This document shows, piece after piece, positions 33,801 through 43,214 of a stretch of 64,000 nt of DNA. How positions within the stretch are numbered: position 1 is the stretch's first letter; the number at the start of each line of letters is the position of its first letter. A model generated the notes under the pieces. It was given only the letters and a program-made list of their open reading frames with translations. It did not search any database and was not told the DNA's origin. The stretch comes from Bacilli bacterium (GTDB lineage Bacteria; Bacillota_I; Bacilli_A; RFN20; CAG-826): NCBI GenBank assembly GCA_024408085.1, contig JAKSVH010000004.1:1-64000 (forward strand). The letters run 5' to 3'. The position numbers and the translations under genes were made by a program.

Positions 33801-36115
33801 TGAAAAAGAATTTCAAAGTTGTTAATAACTTAACTCCTTCCGTTGACGGAAAAGGCTTAATGCAAGGTCGCGGTGTTTACACCGATGACTTAGCTCCACA
33901 AGGCGCTTTAATTGTTAAGATCTTAAGATCTCCACATGCATTCGCTAGAATTAAATCTATCGATGTCAGTGAAGCTGAAAAGTATCCAGGCGTTGCCTGT
34001 ATTCTTACAAAAGATAACGTTCCTCACGTTTCATTTACACGTGCAGGCCAAGGTTATCCAGAACCATCACCATACGACAAGTTCATCTTAGATGAATATG
34101 TTCGCTATGTCGGTGATGAAGTTGCCGCTGTTGCAGCAGTTGATGAAGAAACTGCTTTAGCAGCTATGAAATTAATCAAAGTCGATTACGAGGTTTTAGA
34201 ACCAGTTTTAGACTTTGAAAAAGCATTCGAAAACAAATCAGTTATCCACCCAGAAGATGGCATTCACGATATGTTCCCAATTGGTTTTGAACCAAAGAAG
34301 AACGTCGCAGCAGCCTACGAGATGGAAGTTGGTAACGTTGAAGAAGAATTAAAGAAATCTGAAGTTGTTGTCGAAGACACATTCTATTCACAAGCACAAG
34401 CTCACGCTATGATCGAGCCTCACACTTGTAACGCACGTTTAGACGAGCATAATAGACTTGTTGTTTACTCAACAACTCAAACTCCATATCACATGCGTAG
34501 AATCATCTGCAAGACTTTGGGTCTTCCAGTTGATAGAGTTAGAGTCATTAAACCAAGAGTTGGTGGTGGCTTTGGTGGAAAGCAAGCTTTCCATGGGGAA
34601 ATGTTTGTCTCCCTTGTTACTTTAAGAACCAATAGACCTGCAAAATGTGTTTACACTCGTGAAGAAGTCTTTGGTTGTTCATACACAAGACACCCAATGA
34701 GAATTTCTCTTAGAGTTGGCGCAAACAAAGATGGCGTTATTAACGCAATCGATTGTAGGACACTTTCTGATACAGGTGCTTATGGTGAACACGCATTGAC
34801 AGTCTTTATGATTGTTGGCTCCAAGGTTTTACCACTTTATAACAAAGTTAAAGCTGTTAAATTCGGTGGTAAAGTTGTTTACACCAACCACGTATCTGCA
34901 GGCGCATATCGTGGATACGGCGCAATTCAAGGTAACTACGCTGTTGAGTCCATCATAGATGAACTCGCAGAAGCTCTTCACATGGATCCAATCAAACTTC
35001 GTGAGATTAACTCCATGAAAGAGCAAGAAACTTCACCAATCTTTAAGATTATGGGTGAAGGTACCGAAGGTACAGAAATGATTATGGAATCCTGCAAGCT
35101 TCCATATTGTATTAAACGTGGTAGAGAACTTATGGATTGGGACAAGAAATACCCAGTTAAGAAAGTTGGAGACCACAAGATTAGATCAGTTGGCTGTGCC
35201 ATTGCTATGCAAGGTTCAGGAATCCCATTCTTAGACATGGGTTCTTGTACAATCAAACTTAACGATGGTGGCTCTTACATGGTTACTGTCGGTGCAACTG
35301 ATATTGGACAAGGTTCTGATACCGTTATTTCTCAAATTGTTGCAGAAGCACTTCAAACAACCATGGACAAAGTCATTATCTATTCATCTGATACAGACTT
35401 AACTCCATACGATTGTGGTGCTTATGCTTCATCCACAACTTATGTTTCTGGCAATGCTGCATATAATGCAGCTTGCAAGATGAGAGAAAGACTCATTAAA
35501 GAAGCAGCAGTTGAACTTAAAGCAAAACCAGATGATGTTGAATTTGATGGTAAAGTCTTCAAAGCTGGAGATAAAGAAATCTCCTTAGTTGATTTATCAA
35601 CTGGAAGACTTTACAACAACGATACACATCAAATTGCAGTTACAGAATCATACCACGGACACGTTTCTCCACCTCCATTTATGGCAGCATTCGGAGAATT
35701 CGAATTTGATACCGAAACTTATGAATACAAGATGATTAAGTACGTTACAGTTACGGATTGTGGCACAACAATCAACCCAGCATTGGCCAAGGGCCAAGTT
35801 GAAGGCGGTATTATCCAAGGTTATGGTATGGCTTCTTCAGAAGCAGTTATCTATAACGAAAAAGGAAAACTCCTTTCAAATACATTTGATACTTATCACA
35901 TTCCAACAGTTAAAGAAGTTGGAGAACTTGTTACCGAATTTGCTGATTCTTATGAACCAACAGGTCCATTCGGTGCTAAGTCAGTTGGTGAAATTGGTAT
36001 TGATACTCCACCAGCAGTTTTATGCAACGCTGTTTATAACGCCTTTGGCGTAAGAATTCATCACTTACCAATTACTCCAGAAAAGATTTTCGAGGCAATG
36101 AAGGAAAAGAAATAA
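33800..36115 (+). CDS. Molybdenum hydroxylase, molybdopterin-binding catalytic subunit (set 1)
   Basis: 771 aa, full length for XdhA-type subunits. Landmarks: N-terminal GRGVYTDDLAPQGALIVKIL, the molybdopterin-contact RVGGGFGGKQAFHGEM, AYRGYGAIQGNYAVES, ATDIGQGSDTVISQIVAEAL and the catalytic-Glu segment GAKSVGEIGIDTPP. The enzyme hydroxylates a purine-like heterocycle. AYRGYG differs from the AFRGFG of the second copy and of bovine xanthine oxidase, so the two paralogues probably act on different substrates (for example hypoxanthine/xanthine against urate or an intermediate). Whether the molybdenum carries selenium cannot be read from this gene. Confidence 0.92.
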   Translation: MKKNFKVVNNLTPSVDGKGLMQGRGVYTDDLAPQGALIVKILRSPHAFARIKSIDVSEAEKYPGVACILTKDNVPHVSFTRAGQGYPEPSPYDKFILDEYVRYVGDEVAAVAAVDEETALAAMKLIKVDYEVLEPVLDFEKAFENKSVIHPEDGIHDMFPIGFEPKKNVAAAYEMEVGNVEEELKKSEVVVEDTFYSQAQAHAMIEPHTCNARLDEHNRLVVYSTTQTPYHMRRIICKTLGLPVDRVRVIKPRVGGGFGGKQAFHGEMFVSLVTLRTNRPAKCVYTREEVFGCSYTRHPMRISLRVGANKDGVINAIDCRTLSDTGAYGEHALTVFMIVGSKVLPLYNKVKAVKFGGKVVYTNHVSAGAYRGYGAIQGNYAVESIIDELAEALHMDPIKLREINSMKEQETSPIFKIMGEGTEGTEMIMESCKLPYCIKRGRELMDWDKKYPVKKVGDHKIRSVGCAIAMQGSGIPFLDMGSCTIKLNDGGSYMVTVGATDIGQGSDTVISQIVAEALQTTMDKVIIYSSDTDLTPYDCGAYASSTTYVSGNAAYNAACKMRERLIKEAAVELKAKPDDVEFDGKVFKAGDKEISLVDLSTGRLYNNDTHQIAVTESYHGHVSPPPFMAAFGEFEFDTETYEYKMIKYVTVTDCGTTINPALAKGQVEGGIIQGYGMASSEAVIYNEKGKLLSNTFDTYHIPTVKEVGELVTEFADSYEPTGPFGAKSVGEIGIDTPPAVLCNAVYNAFGVRIHHLPITPEKIFEAMKEKK

Positions 36116-37419
36116 TGAACGATTTAACGATTAAAAACGGATTAGTCTACCTAGAAGGTAAATGGGTTAAAACCAATTTATCTGTTTTAGGCGAGAAAAT
36201 CGTTTATATCGGAGATGAAATCAAAGAAGCTAAAGAAGTACTCGACGCCGAAGGGCTTAATGTCCTACCAGGCTTAATTGACCCACACGTTCACTTTGAA
36301 CTTAACTGTGGTAGAGTCACTTCATGCGATGATTTCTATACCGGTAGTGTTGCTGCCGCCTATGGCGGAGTAACTACTATCGTTGATTTCTTAGACCCTA
36401 CAAGTAATGCCAAGGATTTAGAAAAGTCTTACTACGATAGAATTGCTTTAGCAAAGAAATCAGTAGTTGACTATCATATGCATGCATGTATTAAGAATCC
36501 AAACGGCGATCTTGAAGAATACGTTAAAACCGTTAAAAAGCTCGGTATGAAGACAATTAAGTTGTTTACAACTTATTCTGATACCGGACGTAGAACATAC
36601 GATAAAGACATCAAGACATTACTCGAACTTTCAAAGAAATATGACGTAATGATTGAAGCTCATATCGAAAATGACAACATGATTGATCTTGGAGAAAGTT
36701 ATACTTTCAAAGATCTTCCTGTATCACGTCCATCACTTTCTGAAACAAGCGAAGCTCTTAAGTTAGCAAAGCTTGTTAGAGAAGTAGGTGGAAACTTCTA
36801 TATGGTTCACTGTTCAAGCGGCGAAACACTTAAAGCTTTAAAAGAACAATTTAGCGACATTCTTAATAAGAATTTTATTGTCGAGTCTTGTCCTCAATAC
36901 TTTGTATTTAACAATTCAGTTCTTGAAGAGGAAAATGGCAAACTCTTCACATTTGCTCCTCCTCTAAGAAGCGAAAGAGAAAGACAACTTTTAACAGCTT
37001 ACTACACAGACGTTATGTGCATTGGAACAGACCATTGTGCATTTATGTCAAAAGAGAAAGATTATCCGCGTCTCATGGGCTTCCCACTTGGCGTTGGAGG
37101 AATTGAACATAGCTTCTCAACTATGTATAAAAGATTTGGTGATCCGATCATTGAAAAAATGTCAAAAAACACTGCAATTCTCCAGGATTTCTCTACAAAA
37201 GGCGAACTTTCTGTGGGTAAAGATGCTGACATTTCAATCTTCAAAGAGATACCAGATTACTTCGAAAAAGAGAACCACGGAACATGTGATTATTCAATCT
37301 ATGATGGCATCCTTGGAGCAGGTGAGTTCCAACACGTTATCATCCGTGGCAAGTTCGTTTTGAAAGATAGAAAACTTGTTCCACACATTGGAAAAGAAAT
37401 TATATGCGGGGTGAAATAA
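36115..37419 (+). CDS. hyuA: Hydantoinase/dihydropyrimidinase-type cyclic amidohydrolase
   Basis: 434 aa. It opens a cyclic amide (hydantoin, dihydropyrimidine or a purine-derived ring). The binuclear metal site is complete: GLIDPHVHFE (HxH), the carboxylated Lys in MKTIKLFTTYS, His in MIEAHIEN, His in YMVHCSS and Asp in IGTDHCAF. A HyuA-like enzyme is a constant member of the gut-bacterial purine-degradation clusters, and here it lies between the first molybdenum hydroxylase and SsnA with one-base overlaps. The exact substrate cannot be seen. Symbol given by analogy with those clusters. Confidence 0.88.
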   Translation: MNDLTIKNGLVYLEGKWVKTNLSVLGEKIVYIGDEIKEAKEVLDAEGLNVLPGLIDPHVHFELNCGRVTSCDDFYTGSVAAAYGGVTTIVDFLDPTSNAKDLEKSYYDRIALAKKSVVDYHMHACIKNPNGDLEEYVKTVKKLGMKTIKLFTTYSDTGRRTYDKDIKTLLELSKKYDVMIEAHIENDNMIDLGESYTFKDLPVSRPSLSETSEALKLAKLVREVGGNFYMVHCSSGETLKALKEQFSDILNKNFIVESCPQYFVFNNSVLEEENGKLFTFAPPLRSERERQLLTAYYTDVMCIGTDHCAFMSKEKDYPRLMGFPLGVGGIEHSFSTMYKRFGDPIIEKMSKNTAILQDFSTKGELSVGKDADISIFKEIPDYFEKENHGTCDYSIYDGILGAGEFQHVIIRGKFVLKDRKLVPHIGKEIICGVK

Positions 37420-37420
37420 T

Positions 37421-38713
37421 ATGAACGCTATTATTAACGCAAGAATTTATGACTATGTAACCTACATTGAAAACGGCTACCTTGTTTATGATGACAAGAT
37501 TGTCGAAGTAGGTGACATGAAAAACTTCAAAAACAAAGGTTACGACAGAGTCGAAGATTTTGGTGGCGACTTACTTATGCCAACATTTGTATGCGCACAC
37601 TCACATATTTACTCAATCTTTGCTCGTGGTTTAATTCTTCCATTCAACCCAAAGAATTTCCAAGATATCCTAGATCAAATGTGGTGGAAGTTAGATGCTG
37701 AGTTAGTTAACAAAGAAACTTATTACTCTGCAATTTGTGCAGGTGAAGAGTTCTTACTTAATGGCGTTACTTTAGTAATTGACCATCACGCATCAGGAGA
37801 AATCCTCGGTTCACTTAAAGAACTTCGCAAAGCATTTGTTGGACCACTTAAAATGCGTGGAATCTTCTGCTTTGAAACCTCTGACCGTTACGATGTAAAA
37901 GCTTGCCTAAAAGAGAACTCTAGCTTTGCTAGAAAGTATCCAGGTGAAGGATTATTTGGAATGCACGCTTCAATGTCAATTTCAGATAAGACCCTTAAGA
38001 GTATCGCAAAAGTTCAAAATGGTGTTCCAGTTCACGTCCACGTTTCAGAATCTGAAATGGATGAAGAAGATAGCTATGCTAAATATGGAAAATCAATTAT
38101 TGAAAGATTTGATGAAGCAGGAATTTTGATTCCAAACTCACTTATCGTCCACGGTGTTCATCTAAGTGATGAAGAACTTGATATCATTGCAAAAAATAAA
38201 TGTTATATGGTTGTAAATACAACCTCAAATATGAACAATGCAGTTGGTTTACCATATGTAAAGAACTACATTGATCACAATATTCCAGTCATGGTTGGAA
38301 ATGATGGTTTAAATTCCAACATGGCAAGTGAATACATGAACGTTTTGTTCTCTGGACATGTAAGAGCAGGTTCTCCAACCGCACTTGGCGTTGGTGATGT
38401 TCAAAAAATGATTAGAAACTCTTACAAATATGTTGGAGATAGATTAGGTGTAAAACTTGGTGAATTTAAGTCTGGTTATGAAGCCGACTTCATGAGAGTT
38501 CAATACACTCCATTTACCAAGATGGACGAGACTAACGCACTCGGCCACATCGTGTTTGGATTGTTCCCAAATTTCAAACCAAGCGATGTCTACACTTATG
38601 GTAAAAAACGCGTGAAAAACTACAAAATCACCAGCAAATCCCTAGTAAATCAAGTTATTGAGGCTAGAAAATATGCTGATAATTTATGGACCAAAGTTAA
38701 AGGAGGAAAATAA
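37421..38713 (+). CDS. ssnA: SsnA-like amidohydrolase
   Basis: 430 aa, the normal SsnA length. It is a member of the deaminase/chlorohydrolase amidohydrolases with FVCAHSHIYSIFARG (HxH), PVHVHVSESEMDEED, LIVHGVHLSDEEL and VGNDGLNSNMASEY (the catalytic Asp). SsnA is found next to ygfK and xdhD in E. coli and in the anaerobic purine clusters; it is thought to remove an amino group or open a ring from a purine breakdown intermediate. It follows hyuA by one base. The family assignment is good, the reaction inferred. Confidence 0.87.
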   Translation: MNAIINARIYDYVTYIENGYLVYDDKIVEVGDMKNFKNKGYDRVEDFGGDLLMPTFVCAHSHIYSIFARGLILPFNPKNFQDILDQMWWKLDAELVNKETYYSAICAGEEFLLNGVTLVIDHHASGEILGSLKELRKAFVGPLKMRGIFCFETSDRYDVKACLKENSSFARKYPGEGLFGMHASMSISDKTLKSIAKVQNGVPVHVHVSESEMDEEDSYAKYGKSIIERFDEAGILIPNSLIVHGVHLSDEELDIIAKNKCYMVVNTTSNMNNAVGLPYVKNYIDHNIPVMVGNDGLNSNMASEYMNVLFSGHVRAGSPTALGVGDVQKMIRNSYKYVGDRLGVKLGEFKSGYEADFMRVQYTPFTKMDETNALGHIVFGLFPNFKPSDVYTYGKKRVKNYKITSKSLVNQVIEARKYADNLWTKVKGGK

Positions 38714-38715
38714 CA

Positions 38716-39813
38716 ATGGACATATCTACAAAGTTTGACGGATTAGTACTTGAAAATCCACTTATGCCAGCTGCAGGACCAGTTGTTGGCGATGCAGAAA
38801 AAATGCTCTGGTTAGAGAAGGTTGCAGGTTGTGGCGCAATTGTTGCAAAAACTATTTCAACAAAAGATGCTCACATTCCACACCCATGTATTTACGGTGA
38901 TCGTGATTACATCATGAACTGTGAACTCTGGACAGAATACAGCAAAGAAAAATGGATTAATGAATTTTTGCCTTTCTATAAGAAAAACTCAATTGGTAAA
39001 CCACTTATTATTTCGGTTGGTTATACCAAAGAAGATATGGAAGTGTTAATTCCTTTACTCGATGAATTCGCAGATGCATTCGAAGTTTCAACTCACTACG
39101 TTGGAAATGACTTAAATCAATTAGGCGAAACAGTCGCAACAATTAGAAGACTTACCAAAAAGCCATTCTATATGAAGATATCTGCTCATATGCCAGATCC
39201 AGAAGGATTTGCCCACACAATTAAAGTTAATGGTGCAAATGGTGTTGTCGCAGTTAACTCTCTTGGTCCATCAATGAAAATTGATATTGCTAATAGAGAG
39301 ATTATTTATGGAAATGCTAAAGGATTTGCATGGACCTCTGGACCATACATTAAGAATATTGCTTTAGCAACAGTCTATACAATTAAGAAAGCAGAACCAT
39401 CCTTAACCGTTATTGGTGTTGGTGGTATTGCTTCAGCAAGTGATGTCATCGAATTCTTACTCGCAGGTGCAAGTGCAGTTCAAATGTTATCTGCAGCAAT
39501 GCTCCGTGGAAAAGAACTCTATGCCAAGATTATTGCTGACCTCCCAGCAACACTTGAAAAGTATGGATTCAAATCAGTCGAAGATGTTATAAAGACAGGT
39601 TTACATCAAGAACTTCGCTATGAAATAGGCGAAGCCCCAACAGTTGATGCTACAAAATGTAGCAAGTGTGGCACATGTGCCAGAATCTGTCCTTATTTCG
39701 CAATAGAAATGGACGGAACTCCAAAGTTCAATTCTGAAAAATGTTTCAGATGCGGTCTTTGTGTTAGTAAATGTCCAGTCAAAGCACTTACTTATCACAA
39801 GGGGGCTAAATAA
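38716..39813 (+). CDS. Dihydroorotate/dihydropyrimidine-dehydrogenase-like protein with two 4Fe-4S clusters
   Basis: 365 aa. A FMN-binding dihydroorotate-dehydrogenase barrel (about 1-300; GLVLENPLMPAAGPVVG, KPFYMKISAHMPDP, VIGVGGIASASDVIEF and MLSAAMLRG) is followed by a bacterial ferredoxin domain with two clusters (CSKCGTCARICP and CFRCGLCVSKCP). This is the architecture of PreA/DPD C-terminal halves. In the known purine cluster the large oxidoreductase YgfK occupies this niche; no YgfK is seen here, so this protein probably performs the equivalent reductive step, taking electrons from ferredoxin or from the hydroxylases. No PreT partner is adjacent. Four cluster Cys per motif are intact. 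Confidence 0.87.
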   Translation: MDISTKFDGLVLENPLMPAAGPVVGDAEKMLWLEKVAGCGAIVAKTISTKDAHIPHPCIYGDRDYIMNCELWTEYSKEKWINEFLPFYKKNSIGKPLIISVGYTKEDMEVLIPLLDEFADAFEVSTHYVGNDLNQLGETVATIRRLTKKPFYMKISAHMPDPEGFAHTIKVNGANGVVAVNSLGPSMKIDIANREIIYGNAKGFAWTSGPYIKNIALATVYTIKKAEPSLTVIGVGGIASASDVIEFLLAGASAVQMLSAAMLRGKELYAKIIADLPATLEKYGFKSVEDVIKTGLHQELRYEIGEAPTVDATKCSKCGTCARICPYFAIEMDGTPKFNSEKCFRCGLCVSKCPVKALTYHKGAK

Positions 39814-41909
39814 TGGACAAATTTAAAACTTCCACAGCGAAGGTAGACTTTCCTGAAAAGGTTCGTGGTGAAGCAAAGTTCACTGATGATATTAGCTTCC
39901 CAGACATGCTTTTCGCGAAGACTGTTAGATCTACAGTAGCTCGTGGAAAAATTAAGAAGATAACACTTCCTAAAATGCCAGAAGGATATCACTGGTTCTG
40001 TGCAGATGACATTAAGGGCGAAAACGTCGTTAATATTATCTTCTCAGACTGGCCAGTCTTTGCAGCAGGAAGAGTTAAATTTATTGGGGAATCCATAGGT
40101 ATTTTTGTTGGAAAAGACAAGGAAATCCTGGATAAATTGGCTTCTGAGATCAAAATTGATTATGAAGAAGAAACCCCTGTTTATGAGTTAACTGAAAGCT
40201 ATATTCACAAGGCATTTAAGAAGGGTGATTACGAGGCTGCAAAAGCTAAAGCAGTTAAGGTAATCAAACATACTTACGAAACAGGTTATCAAGAGCAAGC
40301 TTACTTAGAGAATCAAGGCATCATTTGTTACTTTGATGAGAACGATAAACTTACACTCACAGGTTCAATGCAATGTCCGTTCTATATTAAGCGTGCAGTT
40401 ATGAGATCCTGCGGACTTAAAGACGACGAAGTTAGAGTAATTCAACCAGCAGTCGGTGGAGCCTTCGGTGGTAAAGAACACTATCCATCAATGATTGGCT
40501 CACAAGTAGCAGTTGCAGCTATCGCCCTTCATAAACCAGTTAAGATGTGTTTTGAACGTGCTGAAGACATTACTTTCACAACAAAACGACATCCTTCACA
40601 TAGTGAATACGAAGCATTAATTGATCAAGACAACAACATTTTAGGATTAAAGATTAGAGTTGGATTAAATGGCGGAGCATACAAAGGATGCTCTGGCGTT
40701 GTCCTTTCTCGTGCTTTAATTGCTTCATCAAATGCTTATGTATTTGAAAACTTAGATGTTGTTGGAGATGTCTATATGACAAACACAACTCCAACAGCAG
40801 CATTTAGAGGTTTCGGTTCTCCTCAAACAATCTTTGCAATGGAAATGTTTATTCATCACGTTGCAAAAGAACTTGGAGTTGATCCTCTAGAGCTTAGATT
40901 TAAATATCTTGCAAAGCAAGGTGATGTAACTGCAAATAATGGTCATTTCCATGATCCAATTGTTCTAAAAGAACTTATGGAAAAGGCTATGAAGATGTCA
41001 GATTATAAACGTAAGCTAAAAGCTTACTCAAAACCAGGCTGCAATAAAGGCATTGGTATGTCCATTTTCCTTCATGGCTGTGGATTTACTGGTTCAGGCG
41101 AGTCAGATATCATCCACGGCAAAGTAAAACTTGTTAAAGATGAACACGACCACGTTTATTGCTATGCAGCACCAGTTGACTTTGGTCAAGGCAACCGCAC
41201 AACACTTAAGAAGATTGTTTCAAATACCTTAGGTCTCCCAGAAGATCAAGTCTCATTTGAAGCACCTGATACAGACCATACTCCAGACTCTGGACCAACA
41301 GCTGCATCACGTACAATCATTATTGTCGGCTTCTTATTTGAGAAGTGTGCAAAACACTTAAAAGAAATTTGGAAGAGCGGAGAAAGACAAGAATATGTCG
41401 AACCTTATGTTGGACCAAGCTACATCCATTGGGACGAAGATACAATGCAAGGTGATGCTTATCCAGGTTATTCTTGGGGTGTCAACATAGTTGAAGTTGA
41501 ATTCAATCCAGTTACATATCAAGTTTCAGTCTTAAATACTTGGTCAACATATGATGTTGGTAGAGTTGTAGATGAAAGAATTGCTGTAGGTCAAGCTGAT
41601 GGAGGATTACTCCAAGGTCTTGGCTATGGCTACTTAGAGGAAATGAAATGTGTTGATGGAAGAATGAGAAATAGAAACTTATCTGATTACATTATTCCAA
41701 CATTTGAAGATGCTCCTCATATGGAAACAGCATTCATCGATAATCCATTTATTTATGGTGCTAACGGAGCAAAGGGTATGGGTGAGCTCACATTGGTTGG
41801 TGGAGCACCTGCTGTTGCACTCGCAATTGAGAACGCAATTGGCCGAAAAATCTCAAAAATCCCTGCAAATCCTGAATATCTTATGGAGGTTATGAAACAT
41901 GAAAATTAA
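39813..41909 (+). CDS. Molybdenum hydroxylase, molybdopterin-binding catalytic subunit (set 2)
   Basis: 698 aa, shorter than set 1. Motifs: VRGEAKFTDDISFPDML at the N-terminus, AVGGAFGGKEHYPSMIG, the substrate-channel AFRGFGSPQTIFAMEMF, VDFGQGNRTTLKKIV and GAKGMGELTLVGGAPAV with the catalytic Glu. AFRGFGSPQ is closer to true xanthine dehydrogenases and to XdhD than set 1 is. The reduced length comes partly from a compact C-terminal region. It leads the second three-gene set in the order Mo, 2Fe-2S, FAD, opposite to set 1, which argues for separate acquisition and not local duplication. Confidence 0.91.
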   Translation: MDKFKTSTAKVDFPEKVRGEAKFTDDISFPDMLFAKTVRSTVARGKIKKITLPKMPEGYHWFCADDIKGENVVNIIFSDWPVFAAGRVKFIGESIGIFVGKDKEILDKLASEIKIDYEEETPVYELTESYIHKAFKKGDYEAAKAKAVKVIKHTYETGYQEQAYLENQGIICYFDENDKLTLTGSMQCPFYIKRAVMRSCGLKDDEVRVIQPAVGGAFGGKEHYPSMIGSQVAVAAIALHKPVKMCFERAEDITFTTKRHPSHSEYEALIDQDNNILGLKIRVGLNGGAYKGCSGVVLSRALIASSNAYVFENLDVVGDVYMTNTTPTAAFRGFGSPQTIFAMEMFIHHVAKELGVDPLELRFKYLAKQGDVTANNGHFHDPIVLKELMEKAMKMSDYKRKLKAYSKPGCNKGIGMSIFLHGCGFTGSGESDIIHGKVKLVKDEHDHVYCYAAPVDFGQGNRTTLKKIVSNTLGLPEDQVSFEAPDTDHTPDSGPTAASRTIIIVGFLFEKCAKHLKEIWKSGERQEYVEPYVGPSYIHWDEDTMQGDAYPGYSWGVNIVEVEFNPVTYQVSVLNTWSTYDVGRVVDERIAVGQADGGLLQGLGYGYLEEMKCVDGRMRNRNLSDYIIPTFEDAPHMETAFIDNPFIYGANGAKGMGELTLVGGAPAVALAIENAIGRKISKIPANPEYLMEVMKHEN

Positions 41910-42369
41910 TTTTAATATGAATGGAAAACCTGTTGAAATTGATGTCGATCCATCCATGAGATTCCTTGATGTTGTTAGAGACGTTTTACATCTCAACGGC
42001 ACTAAAGAAGGTTGTGGTGAAGGCTCATGTGGAGCGTGTGTCGTTTTGATGGATGGTAAATCTGTTAACTCATGCTTACTTCCTGTTGCAAACGCAATTG
42101 GTCATGACTTCGTCACAATTGAAGGTTTAAAAGAAACAAAAGAATTTGATATTTTACAACAAGCATTTGCTGAAATGGGTGGTTCACAATGTGGTTTCTG
42201 TACTCCAGGAATGATCATTGCAGCCTACTCACTTCTCAAACACAACCCTTATCCAACCGAGGCACAAGTTAGAGAGGAAATGTCAGGTAACCTTTGCAGA
42301 TGTACAGGTTATCAAGCAATTGTTGAAGCAGTTTTAAAAGCTGCTAAGAAAGGAGCAGGATTATGGTAG
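41899..42369 (+). CDS. Molybdenum hydroxylase, 2Fe-2S subunit (set 2)
   Basis: 156 aa. Cluster-binding motifs GCGEGSCGACVVLMDGKSV with VNSCLLP, and QCGFCTPGMIIAAYSLL with GNLCRCTGYQAIVEA, all Cys present and the usual Thr after CGFC. It overlaps the molybdenum subunit by 11 bases and the FAD subunit by seven. It is more canonical than its set 1 counterpart (CGFCN). Confidence 0.94.
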   Translation: MKINFNMNGKPVEIDVDPSMRFLDVVRDVLHLNGTKEGCGEGSCGACVVLMDGKSVNSCLLPVANAIGHDFVTIEGLKETKEFDILQQAFAEMGGSQCGFCTPGMIIAAYSLLKHNPYPTEAQVREEMSGNLCRCTGYQAIVEAVLKAAKKGAGLW

Positions 42370-43214
42370 AAAAATACATTCCAGCTTCCAAAAAAGAAGC
42401 ATTAGAAGTCCTTTCTAAGCATGATTGCTACATTGTAGCAGGTGGTTCTGACCTTATGGTCATGAAGAAAAACACTGCAGGTTTAGCACCTAAGTTTGAT
42501 AAAGACATTTTATACACATCACACATTGATGAATTAAAAGGTATTTATGAAGATGAAGCAGGAGTTCATGTCAAAGCTGGCACAACTCTTGATGAAGTCT
42601 TAAATTCAAAACTTGCACCTGCATTATTAAAGAAAGCAGTTAGCCAAGTTGCTTCAGCAAACATTAGACACTTTGCAACACTCGTTGGAAACCTTGCAAA
42701 CGCATCTCCAGCAGGTGACACAATTGTTGTTGATTTCTTACTTGATGCAAAAGTTAAACTTGAGTCAGTTGGTGGTGAAAGAATTGTTGACGTCGAAAAC
42801 TTTGTTCTTGGCGTTAGAAAAATTGATCGTCACCCAGATGAATTAATCACTGAACTTATCTTCCCAAAACTTGATTATTCAGGTGATATGTGGTGGAAAG
42901 TTGGCTCAAGAAAAGCCGACTCAATTTCAAAGGTCATGGTAGCAGGATATTGGGGAATTCGCGGAAAAATCGTCGAGAAATTCGCATTATCTTTCGGTTC
43001 TGTCTCAATCAAAGCAGTCCGCTCACATGACATCGAAAAAGAGATTATTGGCTTATCAGTTTCCGAATTAAAAGCTCGTAAAAATGAGTTCATTGAGAAG
43101 TATGGAAAGATTGTTACTCCAATTGATGACCAACGTTCAAATGCTGAATATCGTCATAAAGTTGCAATGAACATCGTTTCAGAATTTATCGACAAAGTCG
43201 TAGGAGGTAAATAA
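42363..43214 (+). CDS. Molybdenum hydroxylase, FAD-binding subunit (set 2)
   Basis: 283 aa, the normal length. The FAD motifs are canonical: CYIVAGGSDLMVMKKN and IRHFATLVGNLANASPAGDT; the C-terminal CODH_FAD domain is complete through SIKAVRSHDIEKEI. It would accept electrons from the 2Fe-2S subunit and deliver them to NAD or another carrier. Its intactness contrasts with the shortened set 1 FAD subunit. It ends on the first base of the threonine-synthase-like gene. Confidence 0.92.
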   Translation: MVEKYIPASKKEALEVLSKHDCYIVAGGSDLMVMKKNTAGLAPKFDKDILYTSHIDELKGIYEDEAGVHVKAGTTLDEVLNSKLAPALLKKAVSQVASANIRHFATLVGNLANASPAGDTIVVDFLLDAKVKLESVGGERIVDVENFVLGVRKIDRHPDELITELIFPKLDYSGDMWWKVGSRKADSISKVMVAGYWGIRGKIVEKFALSFGSVSIKAVRSHDIEKEIIGLSVSELKARKNEFIEKYGKIVTPIDDQRSNAEYRHKVAMNIVSEFIDKVVGGK

